This document shows, in pieces, positions 11,552-20,621 of a stretch of DNA of 64,000 bases; within the stretch, counting starts at the first letter, position 1, and every line of letters begins with the position of its first letter. The stretch lies in the NCBI GenBank assembly GCA_000697665.1, contig KL197731.1, positions 354,024 through 418,023 of the forward strand, written 5' to 3'. Under the pieces are notes generated by a model, which saw only the letters and a program-made list of their open reading frames with translations, was not told the origin of the DNA and did not search any database. The position numbers and the translations under genes are program-made. The DNA comes from Jaapia argillacea MUCL 33604. Lineage: Eukaryota > Basidiomycota > Agaricomycetes > Jaapiales > Jaapiaceae.

Positions 11552-13201
11552 ATGATGAGGCGCTCCTCGCTTTTCCTGACCTCTATCCTACCGTTGGCCG
11601 TGTATTGCCAGTCACCGATGGCGGTGAATACCCCGTAGTATGTGCCTTCCCCCGAAACAATCCCACATTTCAAGGTTCAAGCTCACCCTTCCGTCAGCCT
11701 CCCTATCATAGAATGCGAGCCTTTCTTCGTGGCTTGGTCGGGTGGAATTCGTGGGTGTCGTCCGAGTCCTCTTCCTGTGTGACCAGGCATCTCATCCACA
11801 ATTTCGGCATTCAGCACCCTATCTTATAGTAAGCGTTGTATTCCGACTGTTTTGACTATCGGTTGAGCGTAACTGTTTTGCAGACGTACGTCCCTCAAGT
11901 TTGGATTTGGATTCTCGCCGTTCAACTGCTCTCCCGTCGAAGCGTACACCTTACAGATCCTTGTCCCCCTGTCCCTGGTGATTGCATTATCGCTGCAGTT
12001 TTTTCGAATAATACATCTGGGACATGGATGGCCGCAGTGCCTCCAGGTACGATGCTACCCACACAACATATCTCCGATTCCAACGCTCTCACTGACCAGG
12101 TTACCACATTAGGCTATAAGATCGCGTTCTGTGTTCAGGACTCTTCAACTACAAATTACGCGTGTACCGGTATCTTAGTTGTCGACCCAAATTGTGAGTT
12201 GCGCAGCCCATATACCATCCACAATTTTATGACCCTCCACACTCCCAGCATTCGCCACTTGCCTACCTTCTACCATTACTACCGTTCCCATCCCCTCAGC
12301 AACGAATACATCATCTCCGTCCGATAGTGGCAACATACCAGCAACGACTTCTCCCACACACCACTCCTCTTCATCCCATAATAGCAACATCGGTCCTATC
12401 GTTGGTGGTATCATCGGTGGGCTGTTCCTCATCGCTGTACTTGGGATACTCCTCTTCCTCTGGTGGCGTCGCCGAAGTCATAGTCTCATGGAGCAAGTCA
12501 CTGTGTCTGATAGCCACAGGACGGTGTCGCTTGATGACTCTCCTCCGCCGACTTCCGCCCCGATAGCTTCCTCTCCTGCGAGAGGGATGATTGAGATTGA
12601 GAGAGAAGATCCTCTGGTTGCTAGTAGTTATCCTTCTCACCCAATCTCTCGCATGGCGAGTTCCCCTTCATCGAGTGGATTTGATGGACCAGAGTCGTCA
12701 TCGAGTACATCGTACCCAAGTGTGATGCAATCATTCCACATTACCAATCAGGCTGAAGCGACAGGTTCGATGGGCCGAACGGAGAACGTACGCGAACCCA
12801 CATATTTTGACCCTTAATGCACGGCCTGACGTACTGATACTCCCGAGCAGCTTCCCGTCAACACCACTGTCGAATCCGTTGCTAACGCACCACCTCAAGT
12901 TCCCCAACTATCAGTCAAACGACAAGAGCTATCCCGCCAAGTCCTTGAAATGCAAGGCGCAGTCGCTGCTCTCCAACAAGCTCGCGTTAGCACATCTACT
13001 CCTCAACCAGACGACACACCCATGGCCAGCACCTCAGCATCGGTGGTTTCTCCTTCACTTGGTCCATCGGCGGAAGAAAATCTTCGAAGTCAGATTACGG
13101 TTATGCAGGCGCAGATTGAGAGGATGAATATGGAGATGCAGAGGATGAGTTCTAGGCAGCAGGAGATATTGGATGAGCCTCCGCCGTCATATGATGATTA
13201 G
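11552..13201 (+). CDS. single-pass membrane protein, tandem family copy 1 (E)
   Basis: Proposed exons 11552-11634, 11698-11750, 11815-11828, 11884-11885, 11943-12048, 12113-12193, 12300-12787, 12851-13201, about 390 residues. It has a signal peptide (LFLTSILPLAVYCQ), an ectodomain with CEPFFVAWSGGIPPYLI, LTDPCPPVPGDC and TWMAAVP..GYKIAFCVQDSS, a Ser/Thr stalk, and a transmembrane helix IVGGIIGGLFLIAVLGILLF followed by LWWRRRSHSLMEQV. The Ser-rich tail is followed by a coiled coil (VKRQELSRQVLEMQGAVAAL), a second helical MQAQIERMNMEMQRM, and the end LDEPPPSYDD containing PPSY. The family is not one I can name; the W-GG-PPY opening suggests an Ig-like fungal surface domain. PPSY fits WW-domain binding by an Rsp5-type ligase (inference). 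In this copy intron 11886-11942 is 57 bp with no stop in frame, so its retention would also give an open frame. Confidence 0.7.
11884..11885 (+). other. proposed 2-nt micro-exon (copy E)
   Basis: AC lies between a 55-bp intron (11829-11883, GTAAGC...TTGCAG) and a 57-bp intron (11886-11942, GTACGT...GTCGAAG). It restores the frame between the PPYLI exon and the TDPCP exon. The equivalent dinucleotide is present in copies F and G. Confidence 0.45.
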
Positions 13202-13789
13202 GGTGCTGTCAGGCTCTTGGTCTCATCCTTTCGCTTCCATCCTTATCTGTTTTTCAGGGAGCCGATGTTGTAACTTGTCCCTGCAGCCTCTTGCGAGATA
13301 TTTTACTTCAATTGTCGCTCGGAGACGCCACACGGAGCAATGTACGATATTCTCGAGCTGTTCTGGACGATCTGTCATTTAGGACTCTGCAGCGCTCTTC
13401 GTCCACCTACGTCCAGGCTTGTGAAATGTCTGCTTGGCAAACCCAAAGATCCTCTCTGAACCTCCCGCAGGTGTCCTTCTTGCCTGCTTCCAAAGCTCCA
13501 TCGCATGCGTGGTTCGAGCCATAACCACCGAAGTACCTTCCCCGGAGACCCCAATCCTCAAGGAATGTCCCGTCGTTGACTCCTTCAACGGTGTGTAATT
13601 GCATCGACTGTGTTTGGCTCTTTTTCATTGACACCCTAGAGAACGCCAAGCATCACACTAGCCTAGCCAGTTCCGTGCCTCCCCTTCGAACCCTATCCAC
13701 AGGATGCATTTATACCAGAGCGAGCGATCCTCGTCAAGTGCCCCCCTACAAGCACCATCGCTTGACTCTTACTAGTAACACTTTTCACA
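13202..13789 (+). promoter_or_regulatory. spacer and promoter of copy F
   Basis: It holds the 3' end of copy E and the promoter of F. The start (TGCAGCCTCTTGCGAGATAT) matches the sequence into which the 1.4-kb element inserted downstream of F. GCATTTATACCAGAGCGAGC with its TATA at about 13709 is nearly identical to that of G and lies about 80 bp before the ATG. Confidence 0.6.
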
Positions 13790-15379
13790 ATGAGATGCTC
13801 GGCGCTTTTCCTTGCCTCATTGCTGCCTTTGGCGGTGTATTGCCAGTTACAGTTGCAGATGAACCCCTCGTATGTGCCTTCCATTGAATTTCGAGGTTCA
13901 AGCTCACCGTTGTGCTAGTCCTTATATCGCAGAATGTCAACCTGTCTTGGTCTCTTGGGTGGGTGGAATTCGTAAGTGTCGCCCTCTTCCTGTCTGTCCA
14001 AATCTCTGATCCTCAAATTCGGCATCCAGCCCCCTATACCGTAGTGCGTGTTCTATCCCAAATTTTCTGGGCATCAGCTGAACGTAATTGTTTCCTAGTC
14101 GTATGTCCCTCGATTTTGGATCTGAATCCTCACGGCTCAACAACACTCCTGTCATAGTGTATGGGTCGTAGATCCTTGTCCTAGTAGTTGCTCTATTGCC
14201 GTGGGTTCTTCGAGCAATACATCTTGGACATGGATAGCCTTAGCTTCTTCGGGTAAGATGCTATCCGCATTACCTTTCTCCTTCTCCTTGACCGACTCTC
14301 TACATTAGGCACTAAGATCCAGTTCTGCGTTTCGGACTCTTCAAATCCCTTCACGTGTAATGATGCTGTCATTGTCCAAACGAGTGGTGAGTTCCATAAA
14401 CACACATGCCTTGCGTAATATGTGACCTTCCCAGCAAACACCGCCTGCTTATCTTATGCCTCCACTACTGTTCCCTTCCCCTCATCATCTCCGTCTGATA
14501 GTGCCGACATACCAACACCGACTTCTCCCACACACCACTCCTCTTCAACCCATCATAGCAGTATCGGTCCTATCGTTGGCGGTATCGTTGGTGGTCTGGT
14601 CCTCACCGTTATCCTCGGAATCCTCTTCTTCCTCTGGTGGCGTCGCCGAAGTCATAGTCTCATGGAGCAAGTCACCATATCCGACAGTCACAGGACTGTG
14701 TCGCTTGATGACTCTCCTTCGCCGAGTTCCGCTGCAATAGTTTCCTCTGCCTTCAGAGGGATGATCGAGATCGAAAGGGAAGATCCTCCGGTTGGCAGTC
14801 GTTATCCTTCTCATCCCATCTCTCGGATAGCGAGTTCCCCTTCATCGAGTGGATTTGATGGACCAGAGTCGTCATCGAGTACATCGTACCCAAGTGCGAT
14901 GCAATCATTCCACATTACCAATCAGGGTGAAGCGATAGGCTCGATGAGCCGAACGGAGAATGTACGCGAACCCACATATTTTGACCCTATCCACGGTCTG
15001 AAGTCCTGATACTCTCGAGCAGCTTCCCGTCAACACCACTGTCGAACCCGTTGCTAACGCACCACCTCCAGTTTCCCAGCTATATGTCAAACGACAAGAA
15101 CTATCACGCCAAGTCCTCGAAATGCAAGGTGCAGTCGCTGCTCTCCACCAAGCTCACGCTAGCACATCTACTCCTCAACCAGACAATGCGCCCGTGGCTA
15201 GCGCCTCAGGCACGGCGGTTTCTCCTGCATTTGCTCCTGGGACAGAAGAAAGTCTTCGAAATCAGATTACGGTTATACAGGCGCAGGTTGAGAGGATGAA
15301 CATGGAGATGCAGAGCCTGAGGATGAGCTCTAGGCAGCAGGAGATGTTGGATGAGCCTCCGCCGTCGTATGATGGTTAG
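13790..15379 (+). CDS. single-pass membrane protein, tandem family copy 2 (F)
   Basis: Proposed exons 13790-13869, 13919-13971, 14030-14043, 14099-14100, 14158-14252, 14309-14386, 14435-14961, 15023-15379. The signal peptide is MRCSALFLASLLPLAVYCQ. Ectodomain landmarks are CQPVLVSWVGGIPPYTV, WVVDPCPSSCSIAV, SWTWIALASSGTKIQFC and VSDSSNPFTC. The helix IVGGIVGGLVLTVILGILFF is followed by LWWRRRSHSLMEQV. The tail carries SSSGFDGPESSSSTSYPS, a coiled coil and the end EPPPSYDG. It is the closest relative of E: about 95 bp encoding the tail is almost identical. Here the intron after the micro-exon contains a stop in frame, so both flanking introns must be removed. The apparent tail VREPTYFDPIHGLKS read past 14961 is intronic: splicing to 15023 restores the coiled coil and PPSY end shared by all copies. 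Confidence 0.7.
14099..14100 (+). other. proposed 2-nt micro-exon (copy F)
   Basis: TC is flanked by introns 14044-14098 (GTGCGT...TCCTAG) and 14101-14157 (GTATGT...TCATAG). Skipping it, or reading through either intron, brings stop codons into frame before the conserved DPCP segment. Confidence 0.55.
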
Positions 15380-15478
15380 GGCGTTGTCCGAGTCGGACTC
15401 TTCGTCCTATCTTTTTGCTGGCCTCTTTTTTTGGGAAACAAATGAGGTTGTAACCTGTCCTTGCAGCCTCCTGCGAGA

Positions 15479-15486
15479 TATGTACG
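15479..15486 (+). repeat. target-site duplication, left copy
   Basis: TATGTACG directly precedes the element and is repeated exactly at its right end (16918-16925). Confidence 0.75.
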
Positions 15487-16917
15487 AGGACCCCCGACTA
15501 TCCCTCCAAATGCCTGGTACCGGATCCCCCTAGCACGTCCGGACATGAAAGTGGGTGACGGTGTCCGGACGTAGGATAGGCATCAAGGGGATGGTGGACT
15601 TTGTCCGGATCCATACCAGGCATACCAAAAATTCTAAAAAATTCGCCTACGGCGAGTCTGTACTTCTATTTCCTCTCCTCCATCGTCGTTCGGCGCCTTA
15701 CAACGGACGAAATATATTTCTAGTCCTCTTCATCCATCTCACCATCGGTCCTTCCCCCATCCTTTTCGTCGGTGCAGCGTGAGAGCCTTCCATACGTCTT
15801 GCTTCAAAAATAAGGCCGACGAACTTGATTGCCCACAAAGAGATGCGTAATTGAAGTACTGAGTGAAGAAAAGGACTGGACAAGTTTGCATGCTTGAATC
15901 ACCAAGTAGGCAGTGACAGTTATGTTGACGAGTCGGACAACCAACTGTGCTTGCCAAGCTTCACACCCGTTCTTGATAGACGCCGAGAACTATGTTTGGC
16001 CAAGAGAGATGGTTAGTTCATACCCCGTTAGCGAGTCAAGGATACAAACCCGAATCATGAGTTTCTCGTCGATAAAAACAAAGCCGCACCCATGACCCGA
16101 CCAATCCTCATTGGCGAAGTTCAAAGATGCAAAAGAGTAGAGATTCGCGCCTGATTTAATTCTCAGAATCGAGCATCCTCAAAGCAGTCTTTCTCGGGGC
16201 CAAAAGCTAGGACAATTCTGAGTAAGCAGCTAGAAGAGGTGCAACCGAACACACCTTTTTGGTTTGCACGGTCGCGACTTCAGTGGCGTTCAAGGCATTA
16301 CCAGCCGGAATGGCATCGTGTTGACCATCTCTGCACCAGTTCCAACACCTGGTAGGCGTCCTGAGCCCGAAACGCCGTGACCATAGCCGTTCCGTTGGTT
16401 GGCCCATCTCGGATCCGGGCATCATGTTGCAGGGGGAGAGGGCCTGGTGGTGCTGTTGCGGGATTGTGGTTGCATCTTTACGTTACTGAACGAGCTCGGC
16501 TGGGATTTCCAACGCATTATTGGTCGCTAGGAAAGCCTGAAAGATGGGGTGATATTCGGCCCAGGACAGAGGAGACATGACTGATGTTGGGAAGCTATTG
16601 TGTGTTGGTGAACACCGAAATCGACAGGTTCGCATTGGGTATGCGCAAAAAGGTATCCGAGCGATGTTCGTCTGCATAAAGCAACACAATTCAGTGTTAC
16701 GACAACGGCTTACAGCCACATTGATGAGATCGACGAGACCCCCCGTCCGGATAGCACCAGGCCCCAAGACCGGTGGGACCTGCCATGTCCGTCACAACCC
16801 CAGGCGTTGGGGGCCGATTTCCCCTATTGGCGTCCGTACACGACCAGGCCTCCCTCTCCGGGGGTCGGTTTGGTGTCCGGACCGATACCAGGCATTTGGA
16901 GGGATTGTCGGGGTCCT
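15487..16917. mobile_element. non-autonomous inverted-repeat DNA transposon, 1,431 bp
   Basis: The ends are inverted repeats of about 40 bp: the left begins AGGACCCCCGACTATCCC and continues with TCCAAATGCCTGGTA; the right end, read on the other strand, begins AGGACCCCGACAATCCC with the same continuation. Exact 8-bp duplications (TATGTACG) flank it. GTCCGGAC motifs recur inside the ends. No open frame resembles a transposase, so it would depend on a helper elsewhere. An 8-bp duplication is typical of hAT elements but the terminal bases are not, so the superfamily is open. It interrupts the spacer between F and G, and the sequence on either side resumes homology with the E-F spacer, so insertion came after the duplication. 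Confidence 0.8.
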
Positions 16918-16925
16918 TATGTACG
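16918..16925 (+). repeat. target-site duplication, right copy
   Basis: Exact repeat of TATGTACG found at 15479-15486. Confidence 0.75.
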
Positions 16926-17406
16926 TTACATCAGAACCACATTGCCCCGCTGACTTCATGTGGAGTAGACGATATCCTCGTGTCCCGCTCTGGACTATCT
17001 GTCATTTATGATTTATAGGGAATCTGCAGCTTCGTCCAGGCTTGTGAAATGTCTGCTTGGCGAACCGAGTGTTCCTGACTCAACCTTCCTGCAGTCTTCC
17101 TTCCTCCAAAGCTCCATCATATGCGTCGTTCGAGCCATAACCACCGACGTACCCCAAACATCCCAGCCTCAAGGAATGTTGCGCCATTGATGCCTTCAAC
17201 GGATTGCCATTGCCTTGACTGTGCTTGGCTCTTGTCCATCGACACCTCTAGAGGACGCCAAGCTTCACACTAGCCTGGCCAGCTCCGTGCCTCCCCTACG
17301 CACCGTATCCACAGGATGCATTTATACGAGAGCGAGCGGACCTAGTCAAGTGTCTCCCTACAAACACCATCGCTTGACTCTTACTGGTACTGCAACACCT
17401 GAAACG
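16926..17406 (+). promoter_or_regulatory. promoter region of copy G
   Basis: Shares blocks with the F promoter: GTCCAGGCTTGTGAAATGTC, CCAAAGCTCCATC, GTTCGAGCCATAACCACCGA, the CTGGCCAG region and CACAGGATGCATTTATA. The TATA at about 17321 is 85 bp from the ATG. F and G are therefore probably co-regulated. Confidence 0.6.
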
Positions 17407-19061
17407 ATGAGATGCTTGACGCTTTTCCTTGCCTCGTTGCTACCTTTGGTAGTATATTGTCAGTCGCCATTAGTGGTGGACACACCGTATGTTCCTTTAC
17501 TAAAGAATTCACACCGTTTTCCATGTCTGAGCCGACTTTCTCCGACAGTGTCTCCATAACACAATGCCAACCCGTCTTGATCACCTGGTCGGGTGGTATT
17601 TGCAAGTAGTATTCTGGTCCTGAAAATTCAGCCTTCTGACTGTTCACGTCGATATATAGCTCCTTATGTCGCAGTAAGTATTGTCTTGAATTCCTTTGGC
17701 ATTCGTTGAAAGTAACGCCCTCATAGTCGTACGTGTTCCTTGAAATTCGATTTGAATCGCCACCATTGAACTAGATAACTTTCGAAGGGTATGGGTTACA
17801 GATCCTTGCCCCACTGGTAGTTGCGCCATTGCTGTGACCTCGACAACTACCACCTCTTGGACATGGATGGCTGTGGCCTACTCAGGTTTGGCACTCTTCA
17901 TATATGATCTCGCCCCTTCCGAATGTTTGACAATATCAACACCGTAGGCGGGAAGATTCAGTTCTGTGTTTCAGATTCCTCTACGACAAATCCTTTAACA
18001 TGCAGCAGTATTTTATCCGTCTATCCCAGTGGTACGCCCTACGTTGCTCTGCCTCTGTCCAGTTATCATATCCATCCCCGTTTAACATCCTCTCAGCAAA
18101 CACTACTTGTCTATCTTCTAACATCACGAGCGTCCCCGTCCCCTTACCAACTATAATACCAAATCCCACCACGACTTCCGATACTGGTGACGCCCCATCA
18201 TCCACCTCCACCACACATCACTCCTCTTCATCTAATCACACCAGCATCGGTCCGATCATTGGTGGTATCGTTGGTGGTCTCGTCTTCATCGCCGTCCTTG
18301 GAATCCTCTTCTTCCTCTGGTGGCGTCGCCGAAGTCATAGTCTCATGGAAAAAGTCACCGTATCCGATAGTCACAGGACGATGTCGCTTGATGACTCCCC
18401 CCGGCACAGTTTCACTCCGATAGCGTCCCCTGCTGCGGGAGTGATGTCTGAGATCGAAAGGGAAGATCCTCTGGTTGGTAGTAGCTACCCTTCTCACCCA
18501 AGCTCTCACATGGCGGTCTCCCCTTCGTCGAGTGGATTTGACCGACAAGAGTCGTCATCAAGTACTTCGCACCCAAGTGTGATGCAACCATTCCACATTA
18601 GCAATCAGGGTGAAGCGACAGGTTCAATGGGTCGAACGAATAACGTACGTGAACCCACGTATTTTGACCCTTAGTGCGCAACCTGATCAGCCGACACTCT
18701 CTAACAGAATCCCCACATTACCGCTATCGAATCGATGACCTCTGCATCTCCTCAAGTTTCCCAACTATCCGAGAAACGACAAGAGCTATCTCGTCAAGTC
18801 CTCGAAATGCAAGGCGTAGTCGCTGCTCTCCAACACGCTCACGCCGGCACATCTACACCTCCATCAGACAATACGCCAGTGGCTAGCACGTCAGGATCGG
18901 CGGCCACTCCTTCAGCCGCTCCCGCGACGGAGGAAAGTGGTCTAAGATCTCAGATTACGGTTATGCAGGCACAGATTGAGAGGATGAACATGGAGATGCA
19001 GAGGATGAGTTCGAGGCAGCAGGAGATGTTGGATGAGCCTCCGCCGTCGTATAATGATTAG
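17407..19061 (+). CDS. single-pass membrane protein, tandem family copy 3 (G)
   Basis: Proposed exons 17407-17486, 17549-17601, 17660-17673, 17727-17728, 17788-17885, 17948-18031, 18097-18644, 18708-19061. The signal peptide is MRCLTLFLASLLPLVVYCQ. Ectodomain landmarks are CQPVLITWSGGISPYVA, WVTDPCPTGSCAIAV, SWTWMAVAYSG, KIQFCVSDSSTTNPLTC. The helix IIGGIVGGLVFIAVLGILFF is followed by LWWRRRSHSLMEKV, then the Ser-rich tail, the coiled coil LSEKRQELSRQVLEMQGVVA and the end LDEPPPSYND. The second intron (17602-17659) appears to use a GC donor, GCAAGT. The 2-nt exon at 17727-17728 is needed to keep frame. Function unknown; plasma-membrane location with the PPSY tail in the cytoplasm is inferred from topology. 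Confidence 0.7.
17602..17659 (+). other. probable GC-AG intron in copy G
   Basis: The aligned exons of E and F end ...GGAATTC|GT; in G the same place reads GGTATTT|GCAAGT and the acceptor is TATATAG. GCAAGT is the standard strong form of the rare GC donor. Confidence 0.6.
17727..17728 (+). other. proposed 2-nt micro-exon (copy G)
   Basis: TC between introns 17674-17726 (GTAAGT...CTCATAG) and 17729-17787 (GTACGT...TTCGAAG). It is required to join the SPYVA exon to the WVTDPCP exon in frame; the second intron contains a stop in frame. Confidence 0.55.
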
Positions 19062-19299
19062 GGCGCCATCTTCGTCTTCATGTCATCTTTTACCTTGTAT
19101 ACCAGACAACTTGCTCCTGCAACGCCCCTGCCGCTACTACTCTACATATCTGAACGAGACCATGTAGCTGCCTGATTCCAATGTCGTGGGCTAGTGTTCG
19201 AGCGCCCTCGCTCAAGAATTGCTTGATGGGGTTCAGTTCCACGCGAAGAGTTAGTTTACGGCACGTGACCGCGACGCGTCAGAGACGATAGGGGCTTGA

Positions 19300-20400
19300 A
19301 GTTGTTGGGTTGCGTCACCGCCAACCAGCGACTTTCATGTGAAACTCATCCCTTGCAGTATAAGAACCTGAGTCCCTGGATTGCATTCCATTATCCCTCT
19401 TTTCTTCCCGCCTCATCCTCTCTGAGTTCACATTTGTTTTTGCGTTGTTCAGACGCAATGGGATCTAAGCACGAAACCGCCCGGATTCGCGGACACCGTC
19501 ATCTTACGAGGTGGCGGCTTGGACGAAGCGATACGGATACTCGGCGTAATGGGCGATCCCACAAGGAGACAGTGATGGCTCCCATTCCTAGTTTGATATC
19601 TCCCTTCTGTGTTCACAGCCGTCTTCGTGTTGTTCAGACGCGACGGGAACTAAACACGAAACCGCCCGGACTCACAGACACCATCATCTTATGAGGTGGT
19701 GGCTTGGACGAAGTGATACGGATACTCGGCGTAGTGGGCGACCCTGCACAGACGGCCATGGCTCTCCTTCCCAGTTTGATCTGGTGGCTTTCTCCCGCTT
19801 CTTTCCTCTGGGTTCACAGTTGTCTGCGTGCTCCTCAGGCGCGACGGGATCAAAACACGAAACCGCCCGGATTCACAGACACCGTCATTTTACGAGGTCG
19901 CGGCTTGGAGGAAGTGATACGGATACTCGGTGTAGTGGGCGACCTTGCGAGCAGACAGCGATGGTTCCCATTCCTGATCGCGTTTTGGTCTCTGTCTATT
20001 TCGCTGGCTTCATGGATCCCCTCTCCGGTTTGCTCTGGTCGTATCTCTTTTGTCTAGATTGCTGGTTTTCTCCCTTTGATATGTGCGACGTTCACACCCA
20101 AAGCTACCCCAATTTGTAGGACACACTATCGTACGAAGTGATGTGGGTCTCGGGGCTGCCTGTTGACGGTGCGATCGTCGGTGGTGAGTCCATCCCTTCC
20201 TGGAGCCGAGATATGATTTTCTCATACCGAGTCCCTTGATCGAATAGGACTGCGAGGTCTTGTTCGGTCGGTGAGTTTATTCATCCTATAGGGTTTTCTC
20301 CCTTATTAACTTGGGCTCGCCCCACTATATATATACAGTATCTTGGGCTTCGTCGCCCTGCCTGGCGGTGAGTAAATGCTTTTCGTGACGATGGCCTGCC
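19300..20400 (+). repeat. tandem-repeat locus R1, possible undescribed gene
   Basis: A TATA box (CAGTATAAGAAC, about 19357) is followed by three direct repeats of 185-200 bp, each centred on CACGAAACCGCCCGG (about 19473, 19658, 19857) and running into a GATACGGATACTCGG block. In one frame the units read KPPGFADTVILRGGGLDEAI then RILGV.GD, and the third continues RQRWFPFLI. The locus ends with blocks punctuated by GGTGAGT. A second locus, R2 (22.3-23.5 kb), has the same promoter-like start, a related repeat unit and the same ending. The protein reading is broken between units, so this is either a multi-exon gene with repeated exons, a non-coding unit or a decayed repeat. I do not recognise it. 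Confidence 0.5.
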
Positions 20401-20426
20401 AGGGGAGTCCGACGTCAGAAGGAAAT

Positions 20427-20495
20427 ATGGAGATGCAGAGAGTGACTTCGAGGCGGCATGGGATTTTGGATGAGCCTCCGCCGTTGTATAATGAC
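20427..20495 (+). pseudogene. relic of a fifth membrane-protein copy (C-terminal end only)
   Basis: The translation reads MEMQRVTSRRHGILDEPPP then LYND, plainly the last 23 residues of the E/F/G family (MEMQRMSSRQQEMLDEPPP then SYND). The final stop is gone and PPSY has become PPLY, which still fits PPxY. No upstream part of the gene is present; locus R1 lies where it would have been. Confidence 0.75.
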
Positions 20496-20621
20496 AGGGA
20501 GATTGTGCTTTAGTCGAAGGGAATACATACACCATTTGTACACCTTGTTGAAACCTACTGTACATTCCGGGATATGTGGGTATTGAAAGAAGGAACTCAA
20601 CAATCCTTATCTCACACTCAG

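Noticed and set aside
12788-12817. VREPTYFDP read as the C-terminus of copies E, F and G
   Set aside because: A GTACG donor lies just before it and splicing to the next acceptor restores the conserved coiled coil and PPSY end in all copies; the stretch is intronic.
13510-13535. GGTTCGAGCC resembling a tRNA B box upstream of F and G
   Set aside because: No matching A box or cloverleaf; it is part of the duplicated promoter.
15487-16917. Classifying the inverted-repeat element firmly as hAT
   Set aside because: The 8-bp duplication fits, but the terminal bases do not and there is no transposase to confirm it.
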